Assembly: GCA_937902695.1 (NCBI GenBank) | Contig: CALFNI010000043.1 | Coordinates: forward strand, 1-6,527 | Direction: 5' to 3' | Origin: an uncultured Rhodanobacteraceae bacterium | Lineage (GTDB): Bacteria; Pseudomonadota; Gammaproteobacteria; Xanthomonadales; Rhodanobacteraceae | Length of the DNA: 6,527 bases | Shown here: piece by piece, positions 1-4,617 of the stretch | Layout of the letters: every line of letters starts with the position of its first letter | Position numbering within the stretch: position 1 is the first letter of the stretch | Position numbers and translations under genes: made by a program | The notes under the pieces: generated by a model | Told to the model about the DNA's origin: nothing | Databases searched by the model: none | What the model saw: only the letters and a program-made list of their open reading frames with translations

Positions 1-1
1 C

Positions 2-20
2 CCGCGTGCGGGGCACGCGG
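2..20. repeat. Perfect 8-bp stem hairpin at the left edge
   Basis: The arms ccgcgtgc (2–9) and gcacgcgg (13–20) are exact reverse complements around a three-base ggg loop. There is no T-tract on the plus-strand side, and the minus-strand side is outside the window. It could be part of a terminator or a repeat continuing to the left. Confidence 0.45.
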
Positions 21-90
21 CTGGTCCGTCCGCCCTTCGCCGCGGCTTTAGAGGGGATTCGAAGAGCGTAGGCGTGGAAGGGTGAGTCGG

Positions 91-132
91 CTTGCCCTCA
101 CCCTAGCCTCTCCCGCAAGCGGGAGAGGGGAA
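91..132. repeat. Short palindromic repeat of the CTCTCCCGC/GCGGGAGAG type
   Basis: The arms at 107–116 (cctctcccgc) and 119–128 (gcgggagagg) are exact reverse complements separated by two bases, preceded by ccctcaccctag. From memory, this layout (a CCCTCACCC lead-in, then a CTCTCCCGC hairpin) recurs as a dispersed intergenic palindrome in many GC-rich proteobacteria. It lacks a T-tract, so I do not call it an intrinsic terminator. Assignment to that family is by eye only. Confidence 0.5.
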
Positions 133-145
133 AGAAATCGCATCT

Positions 146-161
146 GCGGCAGGACTGCCGC
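146..161 (-). terminator. Hairpin downstream of hemC, weak terminator candidate
   Basis: The arms gcggca (146–151) and tgccgc (156–161) are exact reverse complements around a 4-base loop. Read on the minus strand, the direction of hemC transcription, the hairpin is followed about ten bases later by a pyrimidine run (tttctttcccc). The gap to the T-rich run is too long for a typical intrinsic terminator, and hemC ends 270 bases upstream, so termination here is speculative. Confidence 0.2.
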
Positions 162-194
162 GCTTCGCTCTTACCCGGGCCCCCCTCGGCCGCG

Positions 195-299
195 GCGAGC
201 AGGCGGAGGATCAGTCGCGAGAGCGATCGCCGGCAGGAGGCCGGCGAGTTCGTCGTCAGTACATGGACGTACTGTCGACGAACCCCGGAGCCTGCTCGC
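195..299. repeat. Nested palindromes forming a possible multibranch fold
   Basis: An outer stem pairs 195–203 (gcgagcagg) with 291–299 (cctgctcgc). Inside lie three hairpins in direct succession. Hairpin A is 215–226: stem tcgc/gcga, loop gaga. Hairpin B is 227–247: stem tcgccggc/gccggcga, loop aggag. Hairpin C is 248–283: 15-bp arms with one mismatch, loop atggac. No unpaired base separates A from B or B from C. The pairing can be read directly from the sequence. Whether it works as RNA, as a DNA cruciform or as a mobile-repeat end is unknown, and the strand is not settled: the GNRA-type gaga loop exists only in the plus-strand sense. Confidence 0.6.
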
Positions 300-386
300 G
301 TAGTGCGCGGGCACGGATGGCCGACGAAAGAGGCACGGACGTGAGTTGGTCCTCGCGAAAACCCAAACACCAAGAGCAGAAGCAAA

Positions 387-414
387 TGGATTGCCGCTTC
401 CGCGGGAATGACGA
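387..414. repeat. Degenerate half-copy of the CCCGCTTTCGCGGG palindrome
   Basis: The sequence attgccgcttccgcgggaat followed by gacg resembles the right arm of the two complete palindromic elements further right (arm core ccccgctttcgcgggg then gacgacg), with several substitutions. No matching left arm is visible nearby, so it looks like a decayed or solo arm. It lies 17 bases beyond the hemC stop codon. Confidence 0.4.
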
Positions 415-430
415 TCAGAGCGATGACGAA

Positions 431-1345
431 TCAGAGCGCCGCGAGAATCTCGCCGGCCCCGCGCTCAAGCAGCCTCTCGGCAACGTCCCGCCCAAGCTCG
501 ATCGGCCGGTCGATGTCGCCGATCGCATCGGCGCGCACGAGCCGGCCATTCGTCGCGTCGCCGACAAGCCCCCAGAGCGCGAGCCCCTGTTCGACCTCGA
601 TGCAGTAGCCCGCGACCGGTACCGTGCAGCTGCCGTGCAAGCGGAGATTCATCGCGCGCTCGGCGCTGACGCAGCGCGACGTCGACGGATCGCCCAGCGG
701 CGCCAGCAGCGCAGCCGTGGCCGCATCGCCTGCGCGGCATTCGACGGCGATCGCGCCCTGCGCAACCGCCGGCAGCCACGCCGGCGCCGCAAGCCGCGCG
801 CGAATGCGCGCGCCGAACCCAAGCCGATCGAGTCCCGCACACGCAAGGATGATCGCGTCGTATTCACCGGCATCGAGCTTCGCGAGCCGCGTGTTGACGT
901 TGCCGCGCAGATCGAGCAATTCGAGATCGGGACGCAACGCACGCAGCTGCGCCTGCCTGCGGAGCGAGGACGTGCCGACACGCGCACCACGCGGCAGCAC
1001 GTCGAGCCGCGCGTGATCGTTGCTGATGAACGCATCGGCCGCGTCGGCGCGCTCGAGCACGGCGCCGATCGCGAACTCGGCGTCGAGCTCCATCGGCACG
1101 TCCTTGAACGAATGCACGGCGATGTCGGCGCGATCCTCGACCATCGCGGTCTCGAGCTCCTTGAGGAAGAGCCCCTTGCCGCCGAGCGACGCGAGCGGCC
1201 TATCGACGATGTCGTCGCCGCGCGTCGTCATCGGCACGAGCTCGATCGGCAGATCGGCATGCAGCGCACGCAAGCGTGCGGCCACGTGCTCGGCCTGCCA
1301 GAGCGCCAGCGCGCTCTTGCGCGTCGCGATGCGCAGCGCCCTCAA
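431..1345 (-). CDS. hemC: Porphobilinogen deaminase (hydroxymethylbilane synthase)
   Basis: Cytosolic enzyme (EC 2.5.1.61) that joins four porphobilinogen molecules into hydroxymethylbilane, the precursor of haem, sirohaem and cobalamin. The 304-residue product compares with 313 in E. coli. It shows [14 protein letters not shown] at the N-terminus, [11 protein letters not shown] (55–65), HSFKDVP with the catalytic aspartate D82, GTSSLRRQ (124–131, substrate-binding arginines), LRGNVNTR (146–153), and HGSC with C240, which should carry the dipyrromethane cofactor. One small departure is LPAVAQGA where LPAVGQGA is usual. The start is the TTG at 1345–1343, overlapping the algR stop as TTGA. It puts every catalytic residue two positions before its E. 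coli counterpart, and no in-frame ATG lies nearby. There is no good Shine-Dalgarno, so translation is probably coupled to algR. The family call is very secure; the start is fairly so. Confidence 0.95.
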   Translation of the reverse strand: MRALRIATRKSALALWQAEHVAARLRALHADLPIELVPMTTRGDDIVDRPLASLGGKGLFLKELETAMVEDRADIAVHSFKDVPMELDAEFAIGAVLERADAADAFISNDHARLDVLPRGARVGTSSLRRQAQLRALRPDLELLDLRGNVNTRLAKLDAGEYDAIILACAGLDRLGFGARIRARLAAPAWLPAVAQGAIAVECRAGDAATAALLAPLGDPSTSRCVSAERAMNLRLHGSCTVPVAGYCIEVEQGLALWGLVGDATNGRLVRADAIGDIDRPIELGRDVAERLLERGAGEILAAL

Positions 1346-2073
1346 AGCGAGCGCACCAGCTTGCGCAGCGCCGGCAGGTTGCGGCGGCTGACTTCGAGCG
1401 GCACGCTCGCGCCGGCGACACGCGCCAGAACGCGCCCGTCGGCGGCGCGGTCGAGACCGGCGAGCTTGGCGAGCGCGACGAGGCAGTTGCGGTGGATGCG
1501 CACGAAGCGGTCGCCGAACTCCTCTTCGAGCTGCGTCAGCGGTTCCTCGATCAGCACCTCGCCCCTGGCGTGGTGGACGACGACGTATTTGTCTTCGGCA
1601 AGCAGGTAATCGATGTCGCCGACGGCGACGAGCACGAGGCTGCCGCGCACGCGCGCGCAAAGATGGCTGCGGCGCCGGCCGGGTTCTGTGCTCTCGATCC
1701 TGCGCACGATCGCGCCGGCGAGGCGCTCGGCTTTCGCGATCGCGGCGCGCAGGCGCTCGCTGCGGATCGGCTTGACGAGATAGTCGACCGCGTTCGCCTC
1801 GAACGCGGCGAGCGCGTGATCCTCGTAAGCGGTGCAGAAGACGATGGCCGGCGGCGCTTCGAGCGTCGCGAGATGGCGCGCGCATTCGAGCCCGTCCATG
1901 ACCGGCATGCGGATGTCGAGCAGCACGACATCGGGCTTGAGGCGCGCCGCGGCTTCGAGCGCCTCGACGCCGTTGGCCGCTTCGCCGGCCACCTCGACGC
2001 CGGCGATTTCGCCGATCAGCGCCGCGAGCCGCTCGCGCGCGAGGGGTTCGTCGTCAACGACGAGCGCTTTCAT
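1342..2073 (-). CDS. algR: LytTR-type response regulator, AlgR-like
   Basis: A 243-residue cytosolic DNA-binding regulator. Residues 1–118 form a receiver domain: acidic pair D7/D8, phosphoacceptor D53 in LLDIRMP, T81 in VFCTAYED, and K101 in DYLVKP. A linker follows, then a LytTR DNA-binding domain (about 136–240) with the signature [11 protein letters not shown] at 190–200. Resemblance to Pseudomonas AlgR extends along the whole chain, including [12 protein letters not shown] at the N-terminus and [12 protein letters not shown]. AlgR in Pseudomonas controls alginate, type IV pilus and other virulence genes; targets here cannot be inferred. Its ATG overlaps the kinase stop (ATGA at 2070–2073) and its stop overlaps the hemC start. 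The ATG has no strong Shine-Dalgarno, in line with translational coupling. Orthology to AlgR rests on sequence plus synteny. Confidence 0.93.
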   Translation of the reverse strand: MKALVVDDEPLARERLAALIGEIAGVEVAGEAANGVEALEAAARLKPDVVLLDIRMPVMDGLECARHLATLEAPPAIVFCTAYEDHALAAFEANAVDYLVKPIRSERLRAAIAKAERLAGAIVRRIESTEPGRRRSHLCARVRGSLVLVAVGDIDYLLAEDKYVVVHHARGEVLIEEPLTQLEEEFGDRFVRIHRNCLVALAKLAGLDRAADGRVLARVAGASVPLEVSRRNLPALRKLVRSL

Positions 2074-3128
2074 GAAGCACTGCTTTTAGGGCTACCGGAG
2101 CTCGCATCGGGAAGGCGCACCGTCACCGCGTATTCGCCGCCGCCGGGTTCGACGGAAAGCTCGCCGCGCTTGCCGAAATGGTACTCGATGCGGGCGCGGA
2201 TATTCTGCAGGGCGTGGCCGTTGCGACGCGGCACCGCATCGGGCGGCACGGGATTGCGGATCGTGATCTCGACGCGGCCCGGCGGGTGGCGGCCGGCGAT
2301 GTGCACCGTGCCGCCGTCGGCGCGGGGCTGGATGCCGTGATAGATCGCGTTCTCGACCAGCGGCTGCAAAAGGAGCCGCGGCAGCGGCATGTCGCGCGGG
2401 AGATCGCGCGTGTCGATGTCGATGCCGAGCCGCTCGCCGAGCCGCAGCTTCTCGATCCGGAGGTAGTGGTCGAGAAGATCGAGCTCCTCGCCGAGCGTGC
2501 CGGGCTGTTCGCTTGCACCGAGCGCGGCGCGGAAGAGATCGGAAAGATCCTCGACCGTCTGCTCGGCCTCGGCCGGGCGCGTGCGGATCAGGCTCGCGAT
2601 CGTATTCATGCTGTTGAAAAGGAAATGCGGCCGGATGCGTGCCTGCAGCGCATCGACCTGCGCCTTCGATGCGGCCTCGACGCGCTCCTGCCAGAGCTCG
2701 AGCACGTAGAGATAGCGGAGCAGCGCCGCGGCGATGAGCGCCGCGATCGCGGCGTTGCCGGCGACGAAGCGGGCGGTCTGGTCCTCCGGCGCGCTGAGCC
2801 CGAGGCCGAGCGCCTGATCCATGCGGCAGACCACCGCGGCGCCGAGCGCTGTCGCGATCACGCAGAGCGACCACGCGAGCACGAAGCCCGGACGCGCCGG
2901 CAGTCGTTCGAGCGCCTGGCGCATCGAGCAGAGCACGACCGCGTTCAGGAGCGCCAGCCACTCGACATAGACGGATGCGACGCCGAGCCGCGGCAGCCAC
3001 GCACGCGCATGGATATCCGGCGCGAACACGACGATCAGCGCGACGATCTCGGCGACGACCATGACCGCGAACAGCGTCGGCAGGCTGCAGAATTGCGGCA
3101 GCCAGCGGTGCGTCTTCGCTTCGCCCAT
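2070..3128 (-). CDS. algZ: LytS-family membrane sensor histidine kinase, AlgZ/FimS-like
   Basis: A 352-residue inner-membrane kinase, presumed partner of the adjacent AlgR-like regulator. Four hydrophobic segments fill the N-terminal half (about 16–37, 50–70, 82–101, 121–143), with no sizeable periplasmic domain. The LytS-type His_kinase motif RPHFLFNSMNT puts the phospho-accepting histidine at H168. The ATPase half has the N-box LLLQPLVENAIYHG (N260) and a glycine-box equivalent NGHALQNIRARIEYHFG (303–319). The usual DNG box is replaced by IRNPVPP (290–296), which, as I recall, is a trait of the AlgZ branch. The start ATG at 3128–3126 follows GAGGGG with a 5-base spacer. The frame stays open further upstream but would run back into the esterase gene, so the longer version is unlikely. 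The esterase stop lies 40 bases upstream, which suggests one operon. What it senses is not evident. Confidence 0.92.
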   Translation of the reverse strand: MGEAKTHRWLPQFCSLPTLFAVMVVAEIVALIVVFAPDIHARAWLPRLGVASVYVEWLALLNAVVLCSMRQALERLPARPGFVLAWSLCVIATALGAAVVCRMDQALGLGLSAPEDQTARFVAGNAAIAALIAAALLRYLYVLELWQERVEAASKAQVDALQARIRPHFLFNSMNTIASLIRTRPAEAEQTVEDLSDLFRAALGASEQPGTLGEELDLLDHYLRIEKLRLGERLGIDIDTRDLPRDMPLPRLLLQPLVENAIYHGIQPRADGGTVHIAGRHPPGRVEITIRNPVPPDAVPRRNGHALQNIRARIEYHFGKRGELSVEPGGGEYAVTVRLPDASSGSPKSSAS

Positions 3129-3133
3129 CGGGT

Positions 3134-3139
3134 CCCCTC
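3134..3139 (-). promoter_or_regulatory. Shine-Dalgarno of the AlgZ-like kinase
   Basis: GAGGGG on the minus strand lies 5 bases before the ATG at 3128. It is the clearest ribosome-binding site in the minus-strand gene group and fixes the kinase start. The two downstream genes lack a comparable site. Confidence 0.5.
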
Positions 3140-3168
3140 GTGCCCCTGACGCTGCGACAGTATGCGCG

Positions 3169-3873
3169 TCAGGCCGGCGCCGCTGCGAGGCGCTTGGCGA
3201 TCCACGCGCGAAGATCGCCGATTTCCGGCGGGCAGACCTGGTGCGCCATCGGATAGCTGTGCCACTCGACCTCGTAGCCGAGCGCGACGAGCGCATCGCG
3301 GCTCAGCGTGCCGAGCGCCTGCGGTACGACCGGATCGTAGCCGCCGTGGCCCATGAAGATCGGCATCGCCGCGTTCGCGGCGTTGCGCTCGGTTGCGGTG
3401 AGGCCGTCCATCGGCAGATAGGTCGAAAGCGCGATCACGCCGGCGAGTTTCGCCGCGTGGCGGACGCCGGCTGCGAGCACGATCGCGCCGCCCTGCGAGA
3501 AGCCGGCGAGGATCACGCGCCCGGACGGAATGCCGCGTTCGGCCTCGCGCGCGATCAGCGTTTCCACTTCGCCGATCGACGCGCGGATGCCGGCGACGTC
3601 CTGCTGTGCCGCGATCTCCGGCGAACGGATGTCGTACCACGCGCGCATGCGCATGCCGCCGTTGATCGTCACCGCGCGCACCGGCGCATTCGGAAACACG
3701 AAGCGGATCGGCGCCCAGGCGCGATCGACGAGCTCGGGCACGATCGGCTTGAAGTCGTTGCCGTCGGCGCCGAGCCCGTGCAGCCAGATGATCGCGTGGC
3801 GCGGGTTCGGGGCGGTTTCGAGCTCGATGGTCTGGAGGGGCAAGACGGTGCTCCGGAAAGATGTCCGCATCAT
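3169..3873 (-). CDS. Carboxylesterase of the phospholipase/carboxylesterase (alpha/beta-hydrolase) family
   Basis: A serine esterase acting on short-chain carboxylic esters, probably cytosolic since no signal peptide is seen. Counting from the ATG at 3873 (234 residues): oxyanion-side IIWLHGLGADGNDF (28–41), the family-typical APVRAVTINGGMRMRAWYDI (63–82), nucleophile S126 in GFSQGG, acid D180 in GHGGYDPVVP, and histidine H211 in YPMAHQVC. The full triad is present. The start is uncertain. Tandem ATGs lie at 3873 and 3870 directly beside a palindromic repeat and lack a good ribosome site. The TTG at 3843 has GGAG seven bases upstream and gives 224 residues beginning LPLQTIELETAP, closer to the family's usual 220. 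Longer in-frame starts run through the repeat and are spurious. It is probably the first gene of the algZ–algR–hemC operon. The physiological substrate cannot be told from sequence. Confidence 0.92.
   Translation of the reverse strand: MMRTSFRSTVLPLQTIELETAPNPRHAIIWLHGLGADGNDFKPIVPELVDRAWAPIRFVFPNAPVRAVTINGGMRMRAWYDIRSPEIAAQQDVAGIRASIGEVETLIAREAERGIPSGRVILAGFSQGGAIVLAAGVRHAAKLAGVIALSTYLPMDGLTATERNAANAAMPIFMGHGGYDPVVPQALGTLSRDALVALGYEVEWHSYPMAHQVCPPEIGDLRAWIAKRLAAAPA
3851..3854 (-). promoter_or_regulatory. Possible Shine-Dalgarno for a TTG start of the esterase
   Basis: GGAG on the minus strand sits 7 bases upstream of the in-frame TTG at 3843–3841, a normal spacing. The upstream ATGs at 3873 and 3870 have only weak purine runs before them. 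This site therefore bears on where the esterase starts. Confidence 0.35.
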
Positions 3874-3879
3874 ATAACC

Positions 3880-3964
3880 CGTCGTCCCCGCGAAAGCGGG
3901 ACCTCGCGCCTTTGATATGAACCGAACGCGAAGGCACTGGGTCCCCGCTTTCGCGGGGACGACG
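3880..3964. repeat. Palindromic repeat element, copy 1 (85 bp)
   Basis: Long inverted repeat with arms at 3880–3901 and 3942–3964 that match end to end except for one missing G in the left arm. Each arm is itself a small hairpin: the left as ccccgc-gaaa-gcggg, the right as ccccgc-tttc-gcgggg. The 40-base centre is less conserved but shares gcgccttt and ctggg with copy 2. From memory, this kind of element is widely dispersed in proteobacterial genomes and gives spurious translations such as PAKAGTQ and AFAGTT, both visible here in the minus-strand frame. It lies between two divergent genes, next to the esterase start, so it may affect expression of either. Confidence 0.85.
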
Positions 3965-4030
3965 GTGGGTTGCGATTTTGCCAAGCTGCCGACGCTTTCC
4001 GATCGCACAGCGGCCCTCCTCGCATGCGCG

Positions 4031-4039
4031 TGCTAGCGT
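4031..4039 (+). promoter_or_regulatory. Weak -10-like motif before the hydrolase remnant
   Basis: TGCTAGCGT, with TAGCGT as a possible -10 hexamer, lies 32 bases before the ATG at 4072. No convincing -35 box is seen at the right distance. It resembles the motif before the S9 peptidase gene at 4583–4591 (GCTATCCT). Speculative. Confidence 0.2.
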
Positions 4040-4071
4040 CGCGGCGCTCGAGTGGTGTCCCGGGAACCGTC

Positions 4072-4449
4072 ATGTCCGTACGCCGAACCATGTCCGGCGC
4101 GATCGCTGTGATCGCGCTCGGATTCTCCGTCGTTTACGGTGCGACGCGCGACGATTTCCTGTACGGCAACGCCGACGACGGCAGCAACCTGCCGTTCCGT
4201 TATTTCGTGCCGCCGGGCTACGACGGCGGGCACGCCTATCCGCTGGTCCTGTTCCTGCACGGCGCCGGCGAGCGCGGCAACGACAACGAGGCGCAGCTCA
4301 ACAACAACGCAAACGGCGATGCGCCTCCTCGACGACGGCAAGACATTCACGGCAGCGCCGGCAACGCGCGGCTCGATGCGCTCCGCGTGATCCGCGCGGG
4401 CGACACGGGCGACACGCGCGATGCGATTTTCGCGGACGGGTTCGACTGA
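4072..4449 (+). pseudogene. Remnant of a secreted alpha/beta-hydrolase with internal deletion and frameshifts
   Basis: An intact 125-codon frame that looks like both ends of a larger secreted esterase joined together. It has a signal peptide (RR, then hydrophobic 9–22, likely cut near residue 23), then RYFVPPGYDGG and YPLVLFLHGAGERGNDN (oxyanion-side HG at 63–64), typical of LpqC/PHB-depolymerase-like hydrolases. The nucleophile GxSxG, the acid and the histidine are all absent. Codon use breaks after NNNANG: the current frame reads cct cct cga cga, while the +1 frame reads MRLLDDGK in typical GC-rich codons. A 2-base loss near 4318 would explain this. The original frame looks normal again from about 4351 and ends in DAIFADGFD. 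The product cannot be catalytic by this fold. Automated annotation would probably call it a hypothetical protein. The alternative start at 4090 would shorten the signal peptide. Confidence 0.65.
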
Positions 4450-4454
4450 ACCCC

Positions 4455-4541
4455 CGTCGTCCCCGCGAAAGCGGGGACCTGGCGCCTTTGCGATTGCTTA
4501 CAAGCGACAGTCGCTGGGTCCCCGCTTTCGCGGGGACGACG
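4455..4541. repeat. Palindromic repeat element, copy 2 (87 bp)
   Basis: Perfect 23-bp inverted repeat with arms at 4455–4477 and 4519–4541 around a 41-base centre. The arms match those of copy 1 except for one G that copy 1 lacks, while the centres are largely different. It begins 5 bases after the stop codon of the hydrolase remnant and could act as a transcript-end hairpin for it. No T-tract follows. Each arm also folds on itself (ccccgc/gcgggg with gaaa or tttc loops). Confidence 0.88.
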
Positions 4542-4582
4542 AGAGGGAACTGACTTTCGGCCGATGTCCGAGCGCGACGAGC

Positions 4583-4591
4583 CGCTATCCT
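4583..4591 (+). promoter_or_regulatory. Weak -10-like motif before the S9 peptidase
   Basis: CGCTATCCT, with TATCCT as a possible -10 hexamer, ends 26 bases before the ATG at 4618. No clear -35 box is seen. The motif shares GCTA and the C..T spacing with the one at 4031–4039. Low certainty. Confidence 0.25.
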
Positions 4592-4617
4592 CGACGCTTT
4601 GCCTCCGGGATTCCGCC

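Larger units (their letters stand above)
1..430. other. Gene-free, palindrome-rich region downstream of hemC
   Basis: No frame here gives a recognisable protein. The short open frames lack family motifs and run through hairpins, which suggests repeat-derived DNA rather than coding sequence. The stretch holds several inverted repeats, listed separately: 2–20, 107–128, 146–161, 195–299 and a degenerate arm at 387–414. In Pseudomonas hemD follows hemC, but nothing resembling uroporphyrinogen-III synthase starts below position 431 on the minus strand. The first 90 bases could hold the end of a gene lying outside the window; I could not identify one in any frame. Confidence 0.6.

Noticed and set aside
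98..385. 95-codon minus-strand open frame downstream of hemC
   Set aside because: It runs through all the palindromes in the region, has no recognisable domain and ends in text typical of repeat-derived spurious proteins (FPLSRLRERLG). I treat it as repeat DNA.
263..1609. 448-codon plus-strand open frame across hemC and the algR 3' end
   Set aside because: It is antisense to two well-recognised genes, has no motifs, and is arginine-rich like other shadow frames.
2178..3149. 323-codon plus-strand open frame opposite the kinase gene
   Set aside because: The minus strand encodes a convincing LytS-type kinase with H168 and N260 motifs. The plus-strand product is a charged shadow.
3061..3915. 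284-codon plus-strand open frame opposite the carboxylesterase
   Set aside because: It is antisense to a complete esterase catalytic triad, and its end reads through the palindromic repeat (RRPRESGT, a typical spurious repeat translation).
3874..4008. N-terminal extension of the carboxylesterase to an ATG at 4008
   Set aside because: The extra 45 residues are a translation of the palindromic repeat (PAKAGTQ, AFAGTT) and exceed the family's normal length.
3965..4071. Strong divergent promoters between the esterase and the hydrolase remnant
   Set aside because: I looked for -35/-10 pairs on both strands (for example TTGCCA at 3978–3983), but no partner hexamer at 16–18 bases was convincing.
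3880..4541. CRISPR array or insertion sequence formed by the two repeats
   Set aside because: There are only two copies, spaced about 490 bases apart, each internally palindromic at 85–87 bp. No spacers, cas genes, transposase or target-site duplication are visible.
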